From: Dugong dugon
Taxonomy: Eukaryota; Chordata; Mammalia; Sirenia; Dugongidae
NCBI GenBank assembly: GCA_030035585.1
Contig: CM057465.1
Location: 2,269,501 to 2,333,500, forward strand
Reading direction: 5' to 3'
Length of the DNA: 64,000 nucleotides
The notes under the pieces are model-generated. The model did not search any database, was not told the origin of the DNA, and was given only the letters and a program-made list of their open reading frames with translations. This document shows positions 1-11,473 of the stretch, piece by piece. A program made the translations under genes and the position numbers. How positions within the stretch are numbered: the first letter of the stretch is position 1; every line of letters begins with the position of its first letter.

Positions 1-774
1 CACCACACCAGTGGGTTGCCTGGTGGCATCTTTTCTTTTCTTTTTTCTTTCTCTCTTATTTTCTTGATTTCTTGTCTCTTTCTACCTCCCTTCCTTTCCT
101 TGCTCTAAACCAGTTGGCATCTTCTCCCCTTTTGTTTTTTTATCTCTATCTCCCTTCCTTTCCTTTCTCTGCCCATCTAGCTGCATGAGCCATATCTGTC
201 CCTTCTTGAAGGGCTGTGCCTCACCACCTGGCTAGAAGGCCACTGACGCATGGCTTTCTCAGGTCTGTGCCACTCCAATGGCAGGCTCCCTCAGCACTTT
301 TTTTTCTGACTTCCATTTCTTTCTCCCTTTTATCCTCTTTCCCACATCCACTTAGCTCCACAAATCAAAACCTCCTCTGTCCCTCCTGCCTATCTGCACC
401 ATGTGCTGAATATCACGCCCCCAAGCAGCACAGGAACAGTCTACTAGAACCTGCCCTGCACTGACCCCTGGCTCCACCCTGTCAGCCTCTGTACGTGCCA
501 CAAACAACCCATCACAGCCCCTCCCCTTATGCTGGACCTACCCTGGTGCACCATTGCTGAGTGATTGGTCCTGTCCATTGGACAAGGTGGTGAGAAGTAT
601 CATGCCCACAGACGAGCAAACAACAAAGAATGCCCAGCCCACCTGCTGAGACATAACCAAATAAAACAAAAAAGCAGGACAAAACAAATCTACAATCAAT
701 AAAAAGGAAGAAAATAACTACTGAATGTCCCAAAGACTGCAGACAATTTCAAAACATATAAAAAACAAGACAGG
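1..774 (+). promoter_or_regulatory. L1 5' UTR (partial)
   Basis: Pyrimidine-rich T/C tracts (about 25-180 and 300-350) are followed by sequence that aligns with the 5' UTR of the minus-strand L1 at about 57,700-58,300. Shared stretches include the AAGCAGCACAGG block near 423 and the ACAACAAAGAATGC block near 620. In L1 elements this region holds an internal RNA polymerase II promoter. No promoter motif can be pinpointed here. The first 300 bp do not clearly match the younger copy. Confidence 0.75.
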
Positions 775-1788
775 ATGATTCCACAAGGCATCCAAAATAA
801 AACACCAGATGACCTTTCTATACAAGAAAAGGAACTGGAACTACATGACAGGAAATTCAAATCTCTAATATTCAGAGCAATTCAGGAGCTGAAGCAAAAA
901 GCAGACAAAAATGAGGAAAAAATAGGCAAAATCATGGGAAAGGCAGACAAAATTATGGAAAAGGCAGACAAAACAATGGAAGAATTCAGGAAAATAATAC
1001 AGGAACAAAATGACAAAATAAATTCACAATTAGAAATCATACAAAAACAGCAATTAGAAATCCAAAAGGTAAACAAGATTTCAGAAATGGACAGGGTCAT
1101 AGAAGGTCTGCAAAGTAGGTTTCAAACAATGGAAGACAGGATCAGAAAAATTGAAGACAAACCCTTGGATACCACTTTGTTGAGGAAAAATTAGAGAAAA
1201 GAACAAAGAAAAATGAAGAAACCTTGAGAATTATGTGGGATACAATCAAAAGCAAAAATTTGCAAGTGATCAGAGTTCCAGAGAAGGGAGATACAATGGA
1301 AAACACAGAAAGGATCATTGAAGAATTGCTGACAGAAAACTTCCCTAATATCATGAAAGATGAAAAGCTGACCATCCAAGAAACTCAACAAACCTCCTAT
1401 AGGATAGACCACAAAAGAAAATCATCAAGATATATCATAATCACACTCGCTAAAACCAAAGACAAAGAAAGAATCCTCAGAGCAGCTTGAGAAAAATGAA
1501 AAGTCACATACGGACAGACAACAATAAGACTAAGCTCTGACTACTCGGCAGAAACCATGCAGGCAACAAGGTGATGAGATGACATATTTAAAACCTTGAA
1601 AGAAAAATGTTGCAAACCATGAATAATATATCATGCAAAACTCATGCAACTATGATAGTGATAATAGGATATTTCCAGATAAACAGCAATTAAAGGAATA
1701 TGTAAAAGCCAAGCCAAACTTACAAGACTTATTAAAGCGAGTCCTTCAGTCTGAGAACAAACAACCACAGATGACAGCCTGAATCTAG
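775..1788 (+). pseudogene. L1 ORF1 (RNA-binding chaperone protein), decayed
   Basis: Remnant of the L1 ORF1 protein, which in active elements trimerises and coats L1 RNA. The start ATG at 775 opens a lysine/glutamate-rich, coiled-coil-like N-terminal half that reads to 1194. Coding similarity continues in another frame from 1224 to 1490, including the stretch ERIIEELLTENFPNIMKDEK, typical of the ORF1p RNA-recognition-like domain. C-terminal similarity with further breaks runs to a TAG at 1786-1788, aligned with the ORF1 stop of the younger L1. Full length would be about 337 residues, normal for L1. Stops and frameshifts rule out a functional product. Confidence 0.88.
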
Positions 1789-2208
1789 GAGGCAAGACCA
1801 CATCAGCCAGACACCAACCTAGGTAACGAACTCTCAAGGATTAATCAAAACCAGAAGATTTACAGCAGGGAACCAGAGAGGTTAATCTGTAAATGACAAC
1901 ATCAGAACAATAAAAGAGGGAATAAATGTGTAAGTTTAGAACTTTCAAATAGAGAGAAAGGCAAGGCAACACCAAGTAATAAAAGACTGTTCAAACATAG
2001 GAAGATAAGGGTAAATTTCAAGGTAACCACAAAGAAAGTTTACAAACCTACTCATCAAAATAAAGAAGAAAAACAAAATCTCAGTAAGCTCAAAATCTTC
2101 AAAAACAAAAGAAATGAAAAAAAAAAACCCACAAACAAAAGGAATTCAGCACAAGAGAGACAGAGGAACAAAGAAAATGTCAGCACTACAAAATAAAAGC
2201 ATTACAAA
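1789..2208 (+). other. L1 ORF1-ORF2 spacer
   Basis: A-rich spacer of about 420 bp between the ORF1 stop and the aligned ORF2 start. The younger L1 has a homologous spacer of 412 bp (56288-56699), so the length is a shared property of this L1 lineage and not decay of a single copy. Human L1 has only about 63 bp here. Confidence 0.7.
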
Positions 2209-5200
2209 ACGATAACAATAAACTCACACCTATCAATAATTACACTGAATGTAAGTGGCTTCAATGCACCCATGAAGATTCAGAAAGTGATAGAATGGAT
2301 AAAAAAAAACAGGATCCATCAATATGCTATCTACAAAAGACACACCTTAGAAACAAAGACAACAATTTATTAAAAATCAAAGGATGGAAAAAATATATAA
2401 GCAAACAGCTACCAAAAAAGAGCAGGAGTGGCAATACTAATCTCAGACAAAATAGACTTAAAGAGGGACACTATATAATGATTAAAAGGATGATCCATCA
2501 TGAAGATATAACCATAATAAATATCTATGCACTCAATGACAGGGCTGCAAAATACATAAAACTCTAACAGCACTAAAAAGATAAAATGACAGCTCCACAA
2601 TAATAACAGGAGACTTCAACACACCACTCTCAGTAACCGACAGAACATCTAGAAAGAAACTCAAAAAATATATAGAGGATCTAAAGGCCACAATCAAACA
2701 ACTTGACCCCATAGACATATATAGAACATTCTACCCAACAGCTGCAAAGTACACATTCTTTTCCAACCAACATGGAACGTTCTCCAGAATAAGCCACATC
2801 TTAGGCCACAGAGCAACCTTCAACAAAATACAAAACATTGATTGCCTTCAAAGCAGAAGTTAACAACAGGAAGAGCAAGGAAAAAAAATCAATTACATGG
2901 AAATTGACTAACACCCTGCTTACAAACCACTGAGTAATAGAAGAAATCAAAGATGGAATCAAAAAATTCCTAGAATCAAACAAGAATGAAAACACGTCAT
3001 ACCAAAACCTTTGGGATACACCAAAAGCACTACTCAGAGGTCAATTTGTAGCAACAGATGCACACATCAAAAAGAGGAAAGGTTCAGAATCAAAACATTA
3101 GCGACACAACTGGAGCAAATAGAAAGAGAACAGCCAAAGAAGCCCACAGCCACCAGCAGAAAGGAAATCATAAAGATCTGAAGAGAAATAAATTAAATAG
3201 AGAATAGAAAAGCAATAGGAAGAATCAACAAAAACAAAAGTTGGCTCTTTCAAAAGGTCAACAAAACCAACAAACCACTGGCCAGGCTGACAAAATAACC
3301 CAAATAAGAAATGAAATGGGGGACATTACAACAGACCCAACTGAAATAAAAAGGATCATAACAGAGTACAATGAAAAACGATACACCAACAAACTTGAAA
3401 ACCTAGAGGAAATGGACAAATTTCTAGAAACACACTACCTACCCAAACTAATACAAACCGAAGTTGGAAATCTGAACAGACCCATAACAAGAGAAGAGAT
3501 TGAAAAGGTAATAAAAAAAAAAAAAAAAAACTCCCAACACAAAAAAAAGCCCTGGCCCAGATGTCTTCACTGGAGAATTCTGCCAAACATTCAGAGAAGA
3601 CCTTACACCAGTACTACTTAAACTATTTCAGAACATAGAAAAGGAAGAGAGACTTCCGAATTCATTCTATGAAGCCAGCGTAACCCTAATACCAAAACCA
3701 GGCAAAGACGCCACAAAAAAAGAAAATTGCAGATCAGTATCTCTCATGAATATGGATGCAAAAATTCTCAACAAAATTCTAGCCAATAGAATTCAGCATC
3801 ATATCAAAAAATAATAATAATAATACACCACAACCAAGTGGGAGTCATACCAGATATGCAAGGAAGGTTCAACATTAAAAAGTCAATCAATGTAATCTAC
3901 CATGTAAATAAAATAAAAGAATCATATGATCATCTCAATAGATGCAGAAAAGGCATTTGATAAAGTCCAACACCCATTCCGGATACAAACTCTCAATAAA
4001 ATAGGTATAGAAGAGAAATTCCTCAACAGAATAAAGGGCGTCTATACAAAACTAACAGCTAACATCATTGTTAATAGAGAGAGGCTGAAAACAATCCCCT
4101 TGAGCGCAGGAACAAGACAAGGATGCTGTTTATCACCACTCCTATTTAACATTGTGCTGGAAGTCCTAGCTAGAGCAATAAGGCAAGAAAAAGAAATAAA
4201 GGACACCCAAACTGATAAGGAAGAAGTAAAACTGTCCATATTTGCAGATGATATGATACTACATATAGAAAACTCAAAAGACTCCACAAGAAAACTACTG
4301 GAACTAATAGAAAGTTTCAGCAGAGTAGCATGATACAAGATAAACATACAAAAACCAGGTGGATTACCATACATCAATAAAGAAAACAACGAAAAAGAGA
4401 CCAAGAAAACCATACCTTATATAATGGCCTGAAAAAAAAAAAAAAAAAAAAAAAACTTAGGGATAAATCTAACCAGAGATGTAAAAGACCTATAGAAAGA
4501 AAACTACAAGACACTACTGCAAGAAACCGAAAGAGATCTACAAAAATGGAAAAAATGTACCTTGCTGATAGAGGTAGACTCAACATTTGTCTATGCTACC
4601 CAAAGCAATCTACAAATACAATGCAATCTGGGTCCAAATACCAACAGAATTCTTAAAGAGAGGCAAAAACTAATCCTTAACTTTATATGGAAAGGGAAAA
4701 GTTCCCAGATAAGTAAAGCACTATTGAAGAAGGAGAATAAAGTAGGAGGACTCCCACTACCTGACCTCAGGAACTACTATATAGCTACGGTAGTGAAAAC
4801 AGCCTGGTACTGGCACAAAGACAGATACATTGACCAATGGAACAGAATTGAGAACCCAGATGTAAATCCATCCACCCATGGTCACCTGATCTTCGACAAG
4901 GGCCCAAAGTCCATCAAATGGGGAAAAGACAGTCTTTTTAACCAATGGTGCTGGCAAAACTGGATGTCCGTCTGCAAAAACATGAAACAGAACCCATACC
5001 TCATACCATATACAAAAACTAATTCAAAATGGATCAAAGACCTGAATATAAAACCAAAAACTATAAAGATCATAGAAGAAAAAGTAGGATCAATACTAGA
5101 GGCCCTAATACACGACATTAACAGGAAACAAACCATAACAAACAACATACAAACTCCAGAAGATAAGCTAGATAACTGGGATCTTCTAAAAATAAAACAT

Positions 5201-5955
5201 TATGCTCATCAAAAGACTTCACCAAAAGAGTAAAAAGAGAACCTACAGACTGGGGAAAATTTTTTGGCTATGACAAATCAGACATAAATCTAATCTCTAA
5301 AATCTACAGGAAAAGCCAACACCTCTACAACAAAAAGACAAATAATCCATTTAAAAAATGCACAAAGGAAATGAACAGATACTTCACCAAAGAAGACATT
5401 CAAGTGGCTAACAGACTCATGAGGAAATGCAGGCAATCACTAGCCATTTGAGAAATGCAAATCAAAATCACAATGAGATACCATCTCACTCCAGTATTGC
5501 TGGTACGAATCAAAAAAACAGAAAACAATAAATGTAGGAGAGGCTGTGGGGAGATTGGAGCTCTTATGCACTGCTGGTGGGAATGCAAAATGATAACAAC
5601 CATTTTGGAAAATCATAACAGAGTTTCCTTAGAGAGCTAGAAATAGAAATACTATATGATCTAGCAACCCACTCCTAGGAATATATTCTAGAGAAATAAG
5701 AGCTGTCACAATAATAGACATATGCATTGCAGCATTGTTCACAATAGCAAAAGATGGAAACGACCTAGATGCCCATCAACAGATGAATGGATAAACAAAC
5801 TATGGTACATACACACAGTGGAGTACTACGCAACAGTAAAGAACAATGATCAATCTGCGAAGCATCTCACAACATGGATGAATCTGGAGGGCATTATGCT
5901 GTGTGAAATAAGACCATCAGAAAAGGACAAATATTGTATGAGACCACTACTATAA
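2209..5955 (+). pseudogene. L1 ORF2 (endonuclease-reverse transcriptase), decayed
   Basis: Remnant of the L1 ORF2 protein (APE-type endonuclease, reverse transcriptase, C-terminal Cys-rich segment). The position aligned with the ORF2 start of the younger copy reads ACG instead of ATG. Endonuclease similarity runs about 2230-2960 (QDPSICYLQKTHL near 2310, MIKRMIHHEDITIINIYA near 2480). The reverse-transcriptase region runs about 3250-5230, with [17 protein letters not shown] near 3930, [19 protein letters not shown] near 4110 and the catalytic FADD at 4241-4252. The C-terminal part includes [17 protein letters not shown] near 5540 and ends at a stop at 5953-5955. Open segments are separated by stops, frameshifts and an expanded poly(A) tract near 4435, so it is a pseudogene. 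Confidence 0.93.
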
Positions 5956-6935
5956 AAATTCATGAAAAGGTTTACACACACAAAAAAAACAATCTTTGAT
6001 GGTTACAAGGGAGGGGAGGGATGGGAATGGAAAAACACTAAATAGACAATAGATAAGTGGTAACTTTGGTGAAGGGTAAGACAGTACACAATACTGGGGA
6101 AGCCAGCACAACTTGTACAAGGCAAGGTCACGGAAGCTTCAAAGACACATCCAAACTCCCTGAGGGACCAGATTACTGGGCTGAGGGCTGTGTGGACCAT
6201 GGTCTTGGGGAACATCTAGCTTAATTGACATAGTTTATAAATAAACTATGCTTATAAACTATAAGTAACATAGTTTATAAAGAAAATGTTCTACATTCTA
6301 CCTTGGTGAATAGCATCTGGGGTCTTAAAAGCCTGTGAGCGGCCATCTTAAATACTCCACTGGTCTCACCCCTTCAGGAGCAAGGGAAAATGAAGAAAAC
6401 TAAAGACACAAGGGAAAGATTAGTCCAAAGGACTAATGGACCACAACTACCACAGTCTCCACCAGAAGGAGTCCAGTACAGCTAGATGGTGCCCGGCTAC
6501 CACCACTGACTGCTCTGACAGGGATCACAGTAGAGGGTCCCGGACAGAGCTGGAGAAAAATGTAGAACAAAATTCTAACTCACAAAAAAAGACCAGACTT
6601 ACTGGCCTGACAGAGACTGGAGAAACCCCAAGAGTATGGCCCCTGGACACCCTTTTAGCTCAGTAACGAAGTCACTCCTGAGGTTCACTGTTCAGCCAAA
6701 GATTAGACAGCCCCATAAAACAAAATGAGACTAAGCGGACACACCAGCCCAGGGGCAAAGACAAGAAAGCAGGAGGGGACAGGAAAGCTGGTAATGGGGA
6801 ACCCAAGGTTGAGAAGGGGAGAGTGTTGACATGTCATGGGGTTGGTAACCAATGCCACAAAACAATACGTGTACTAATTGTTTAATGAGAAGCTAGTTTC
6901 TTTTGTAAATATTCTTCTAAAGTACAATAATAAAT
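5956..6935 (+). other. L1 3' UTR, single-module form
   Basis: Non-coding 3' end homologous to 38200-39379 and to the reverse complement of 51331-52464. Landmarks are the block around 6320 (GTGAATAGCATCTGGGGTC) and the terminal module near 6820-6925 (GTTGGTAACCAATGCCA). The central linker and first module found in the two other copies are missing. The tail is a degenerate A/T-rich run. Confidence 0.82.
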
Positions 6936-6997
6936 ATGTATATACAATTAAATATATATATTAAATATATTATTAAAAAATATGTGCGTGTATGTGT

Positions 6998-7200
6998 ATG
7001 TATTGGGTGGTGCAAATGGTTAAGTGCTCAACTACTAGCCAAAAGGTTGGTAGTTCAAACCCATCCAGAGGTGCCTGGGAAGAAAGTCCTGGCAGTCCTC
7101 TTCTGAAAGATCAAAGCCTTGAAAACCATATGGAGTAGTTCTGCTCTGACACATGGAGTCACCATGAGTAGAACAGAATGGACAGTAACTACCAACAACA
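6998..7200 (+). mobile_element. AfroSINE
   Basis: tRNA-derived SINE: diverged A-box-like GGTGGTGCAAATGGTTAAG, B-box-like GGTAGTTCAAACCC near 7050, the conserved body GAAAACCATATGGAGTAG near 7120, and a tail related to RTE 3' ends (CACCATGAGTAGAACAG) followed by ACCAACAACAACA. It lies just downstream of the L1 A/T tail. Confidence 0.9.
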
Positions 7201-8036
7201 ACATGTACATTTCACCTGTTTGTCATTACCTTTTAAATGTGGCCAGTAGACAATCTTAAATTACTCCTTGGACAGTGTGAGTCTGGAGGGTCACTGAACA
7301 CCAGCCACAATAGGACTGGGTCCCATGGCCCCGAGCCCAGTGCTCCTCCTGGCACACCAAGGCCCCAGCACACACATCAGCCAGGCACCAGGCACCCCTT
7401 CTCTGCAATCTCCAGGGAAGATGCTGGGCACCCTGGAAGTGCCCTGGAAGTGAAGTTCCCCCAGGAGAGTCAGCCAGCCCAGCCATATCTGTAAGGTAGT
7501 TCTTCCTGAGACCGGGGGTGGGGGGTTGTGGCGTGGTCAGCCGACGGGCTGGACCAGGTGGAGGTGCCTGTGAAACCAGCCACCAGGCTCAGATTCCCTC
7601 AGCGGTGCCGCATGTCCCCACCAAGGGCTCAGGGCTGGGCAGGATGGTGCTGGCTGAGCAGGAAGGGAGGATGCCAGGGGAGCGTCCACCTTCTCAGCAT
7701 CTGCTCTGAGTAGCTGTGCTGAAGGTGGAAAAGCAAGGCTCCAGCCTGCCAGTCTCGCTTACCCATGGGAGGTGGAGGACATGGAAAGCAGGGAGCCTGC
7801 AAACCAGTCCATGAGCGGGGTGCATCCGATAGAGGTGGGGGACTGAGATAAACCTGCTGTGCTGGGAGCTGGGGGCTGTGGGACCTTTCAAATCCTGCAC
7901 CCTGGCAGGGCATGCCAGGGGAGAGAGGTGCTTTCTGATGATGCTTCACCCAGGAAGAGCCAGGCACTGCCAGGGGGACCTTCAGGGGTAGAAATAGCAA
8001 CTGAGCCTGGAGACTCCTTGTCTGGGTTTTTCTTTT
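7201..8036 (+). other. Unique GC-rich DNA, no gene recognised
   Basis: Mixed-composition, non-repetitive DNA. Open frames of 60-140 codons occur on both strands, but none shows a domain, a consistent codon pattern or convincing splice signals. I see no repeat family here. Confidence 0.6.
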
Positions 8037-8240
8037 GTTTTCCAACTCCCTCCCTCCCTCTCCGTCTCTTCTCCTCTTCTCTCTCTGTCACTGTCTGTCT
8101 CTCTTTCTGTCTGTCTCTCCTCTCTCTCTTCCTCCCCCCCCCCCCCCCCGTTTCTCCTTTCTTTCTTCTCTCTCCCCTCTCCCCCCCTCCCCTCCCTCTC
8201 TCACTCTCCCTCTCTCCCTCTCCGTGTCTGTCCCTCTCCC
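8037..8240. repeat. Polypyrimidine (CT-rich) tract with C17-18 run
   Basis: About 200 bp of almost pure C/T on the plus strand, with (TCTC)n and TGTCTCTC units and an uninterrupted C run near 8133-8150. The long open frames across it are compositional artefacts. Confidence 0.9.
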
Positions 8241-8599
8241 CCTGCCCCTGGTGTTACTCTCTGGATCCAAGTCAACCATAACTCTAGTCCGTGACACAGA
8301 ACTTCTCTAGGGTCTGCAGAGTTCCCTCTTGTTTTAGGATTTTCTCCACCATCACCAAACCGTTAGACCCAGTCCCTACTCCCCACACACCTCCTGTCTT
8401 TGCTGTTTGCCCTATAATATGTGAAGTAGCTGAGCGCAGTTTCAAAGGTGTGGTCTGCACTTCACACAAGGGGTTTCTGTGACTTCCTTTTTTTGTCCAG
8501 TGCTCGGGGTTCAGGGGTCTCTGTGTGGGTAGTCACTTGTAGGGACACACAGCAAACACCCTACCCAGGCGCTGTGGTTTCATCTTTCGGGAACTTGTG

Positions 8600-9148
8600 T
8601 TCCTTGGTGGTTGCTTGTGGCCATCTGGTCTCCTTGTCTGGGAGGTGGTTCTTCATAACTTCGCCCACTTCCTGTTGGGTTCTTTATCACTTGTCCTGCT
8701 AATTTGCAGGAGTTTCTCATATGTGCCAGATATAACCCTGAGTCAGCTTAGAATTTATAAAGACTTCTCCCAGGCTGTGTCTGTCTGTTAGCTGGGTCTA
8801 TGATCTCCTTTCCTGAATAGAAACCCTTAATTTGTATGTATTTAAGTTGATTTACATAAACGGTTCTCATTTCTGCATTCTCCTCTGATTACTACATTTT
8901 TTAAAATAAATTCACTAAATCACTCACCAGGTGGAAATCCCAAAATTACTCAACTACGATTTTCTTCTTATTGGCTTTATAATTAAGCTTTGTACACGCG
9001 GTCTTTAATCCACCAGAAGTTCACCTTTGTCAGGTTGGAAAGGCACCTGGCTTTATTTTTATTTTCACCGCAGTAAACCGATTTGGGCAGCACCAGGTAC
9101 TAACAATCCGCCCTTCCCTCACTGAATTGTGGGGCTAATTTGCTTCAA
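8600..9148 (-). mobile_element. Old L1 (L1M-like) ORF2 fragment
   Basis: Diverged, matching the complement of the L1 ORF2 C-terminal region: the block about 9001-9120 (TTTAATCCACCAGAAGTTCA, then a gap, then GGGCAGCACCAGGTA) corresponds to the stretch seen better preserved at 53390-53500. The upstream limit is vague. 8250-8600 looks unique. Confidence 0.6.
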
Positions 9149-9149
9149 A

Positions 9150-9350
9150 GAGACCCTGGGTGGCACAAACAGTTAAGTGCTCACTGCAAGCTGAATGGTT
9201 GGGGGTTCACACCTCAGAAGAAAGGCCTGGCAATCTACTTTCAAAAAATCAGCCACTGAAAATCCTGTGGGGCACAGCTCTACTCTGATACACATGGGGT
9301 CTCCAGTAGTCAGAACTGACTTGAGGGCAACCAACAACAGCAACAGTTGT
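9150..9350 (+). mobile_element. AfroSINE (diverged)
   Basis: Begins GAGACCCTGGGTGGCACAAA, has a diverged B-box near 9205, the AAGAAAGGCCTGGCAATCTA middle and the AATCCTGTGGGGCACAGCTC body, and ends CAACCAACAACAGCAACAG. Confidence 0.85.
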
Positions 9351-9689
9351 ATTAAAAAATAGAAACAGCTCAGAATCGAGGCTTCCATCCCTCATCTCAG
9401 AACTCACGTCCAATGACCACTTCCTCCTTTCTTTCAAGCAAAGTCCATCCTAGACGCTCAGGATAAAGAGAATCCATTGTGTCCCATGGGCACTGGGAGG
9501 CTGTCGGGCTCCATTCTCTCAAGACCCTCGTTGAAAAGATCACACCTCTCCATCTTGGCTCCTGTGCCATGTCATCTTCTTTATTGGAATTAATTCAGCT
9601 CGGTGGGGTACGATCTGGTGGGATAATCCCCCAACTCCTTCCTCTTCTTTTTCAAAAGCATCTGAGCTATGTTTAGACCTTTATCCTTC

Positions 9690-9737
9690 TGTAGGGTCGC
9701 TATGAGTCAGAATCAATGGCAATGGATTTTTTATTTT
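9690..9737 (+). mobile_element. AfroSINE 3' tail fragment
   Basis: Only the conserved tail remains: TAGGGTCGCTATGAGTCAGA, then AATGGCAATGG and a T-rich run. The tRNA-related head is missing (5' truncation). Confidence 0.75.
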
Positions 9738-9811
9738 TTTGATCCTTCCATACGTGTTTTAGAATGAGTTCATCAATTACAAAACCATCTTGCTGGAGTT
9801 TGATGTGTATC

Positions 9812-10016
9812 TACTTGTTGTGTGCTGTGAGTGGATTTTGACCCATAGCAACCCAATGTAAAAGAATAGAACTGCCCCATAAGGTTTCCAAGGCTGTAAT
9901 CTTTAAGGGAACAGATCACCAGGTCTTTTCTCCCTTGGAACAGCTTGGTGGGTTTAAACCGCCAACCATTCAGTGAGCAGCCCAGCACTCAACCAGTTGA
10001 GCCACCAGGGCTCCTT
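9812..10016 (-). mobile_element. AfroSINE
   Basis: Reads on the complement: the plus strand ends GAGCCACCAGGGCTCCTTA, the reverse of the SINE head. The body includes GAACTGCCCCATAAGGTTTC and the complement of the B-box (GGTGGGTTTAAACCGCC). Confidence 0.92.
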
Positions 10017-10230
10017 ATGTGTCTATAAGCTCTGCCTTCATGTTAACGATGTTTAGATCCTTTAGATCTGCTGTTTAGCCTGTTTCTCTAGGTTTATCCT
10101 CATGCCTCCTATAATTTCATCTTTATGGAAGTTTCTACATTATTATTCGATGTGTATAATTATATTATTTTCAGTGTTAATTATACCCCTTAACAAAATA
10201 AAGTGACTTTGCCTTTAAAAAAAAAAAAAA
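10017..10230 (-). mobile_element. Possible old L1 fragment with A-rich end
   Basis: T/A-rich segment resembling the complement of L1 coding sequence, followed by a run of 14 A at 10217-10230. Assignment is weak; it could be another ancient repeat. Confidence 0.35.
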
Positions 10231-10829
10231 CAAAGAATAAACAATCCTGCCGGCTTTGTGATTGGGTTGCATGGCCTTTACCGGATACCTTCCAGGCCCA
10301 GAGGGCACAAGTGTCTGGAGCCAGCACAGAGAGAAGGAGAGGGGATAAGGTGACCCCAACAACAACACACCTTCAGTGGGGACTTTTGTGGCCAGACGCT
10401 GCCTCGGGGGCTTGTCCACATTTGAACGTGTATAGTCTTTGTGACAAGCCTGGAGGGCAGACATTGTTATCCTCGGTGGCACCGACTGGCAGCCCTGTTT
10501 ACAAGAAGCACACAGCGAGACACCACGCACAGCATCCTTGCAGGCAGGTGTGGTCGGGCGCTGGTTGTGGCCAGTGGGGAGTGGGTGACGGCACAGTGCT
10601 CATTCCAAACCTCCCATGCTTGTTCCTTCCTTGACAACCTCAAAACCCAATGCTGCAGATGGCAGAGCCACAGATGGAAGGAGCCTGGGTCCCCGTGTCA
10701 CCCTGGAAGAGGGAGCTCACTCACAGGGCACATCAGTTCCCAACTTTCCACAACAAGACATTTTCCAGTGTGCGTTTCTGCCTCTGTTGCAGTTAAGTGA
10801 CTTCAAGCTGACTGGTGACTTAGAAACTG
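10231..10829 (+). other. Unique DNA, no gene recognised
   Basis: Non-repetitive, moderately GC-rich. Several overlapping open frames of 100-143 codons occur in different frames, which argues against coding. No domain or splice pattern supports an exon. Confidence 0.55.
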
Positions 10830-11080
10830 CTAGGTGCGCTGGTTTTGAAGTTGGACCTTCTGTATTTGGGGCTGGGATCCAGTTACTGCTGGCTATGGGG
10901 CAGTGGGCAAACTTATCTTGGAACCCTACTTCCCTGTCTGTAAAGTGGGGTCAATCACATGTTTATTGTGATACACACGGGACTTCGTGATGACGCAAGC
11001 TCCAGGGCACGCCGCAGGACGCAGGGCGAATAGCATGTGCGGCTGCACTGTTATTCCCGGTGTTATTATTATTAACACCA
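10830..11080 (+). mobile_element. MIR SINE
   Basis: Ancient tRNA-derived SINE. The central block GGGCAGTGGGCAAACTTA, then CTTCCCTGTCTGTAAAGTGG, matches the MIR core (complement-free orientation). It trails into ATTATTATTA. Confidence 0.7.
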
Positions 11081-11127
11081 TTAAGGACTAATATCTGCCA
11101 CTCTCCTGGCCATCTCCTCTCAGACAG

Positions 11128-11275
11128 CACAGCTTAAAGATTAGCATGTGGGTGGCACAACATGAAGAATGTGACCAACGTCACTGAATCGTACACGTAG
11201 AAATTGTTGAATTGGTGTATGTTCCACCTCGTATATTCTCAACAACAAGAAACAAAATAAATTTTTAAAAAAAGA
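11128..11275 (+). mobile_element. L1 3' UTR linker fragment
   Basis: CACTGAATCGTACACGTAGA, then AATTGGTGTATGTT, aligns with the linker of the two-module L1 3' UTR (39150-39250), and ends in A-rich sequence at about 11,262-11,275. Very short 5'-truncated insertion or remnant. Confidence 0.7.
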
Positions 11276-11319
11276 CTAACACTTGGAACTTGGGTTGAGC
11301 TTTAAAAAAAATAAACAAA

Positions 11320-11473
11320 TAAACCCATTGCCATCAAGTCAATTTCAACTCATAGCGACCTACAGGACAAAGTAGGACTGCCCTATAGGGTTTCCAAGGA
11401 GCGGCTGGTGGATTCGAACAGCCGACCATTTGGTTAGCAGGCAAACACTTAGCCACTGCACCACTAGGGCTCC
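11320..11473 (-). mobile_element. AfroSINE (short form)
   Basis: Complement orientation. It starts at AAACCCATTGCCATCAAGTC, passes CTGCCCTATAGGGTTTCCAA and ends CACCACTAGGGCTCC. The A-rich stretch on its left is the complement of the T-rich SINE tail. Confidence 0.92.

Larger units (their letters stand above)
1..6935 (+). mobile_element. L1 LINE, old, nearly full length (5' end outside window)
   Basis: Autonomous non-LTR retrotransposon in sense orientation, with 5' UTR (1-774), decayed ORF1, a spacer of about 420 bp, decayed ORF2, and a 3' UTR ending in degenerate A/T-rich sequence near 6935. From about position 310 onward it aligns by eye with the second large L1 at 51238-59651. It is the more diverged of the two: both ORFs carry many stops and frameshifts, the ORF2 start codon is lost, and the 3' UTR has only one of the two 3' modules seen in the younger copies. 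It is therefore probably an older subfamily and immobile now. The true 5' end and any left target-site duplication lie outside the window. Confidence 0.95.

Noticed and set aside
7859-8310. Ser/Leu/Pro-rich secreted-like protein
   Set aside because: The apparent hydrophobic character comes from the CT-rich tract (CTC, TCC, CCC codons).
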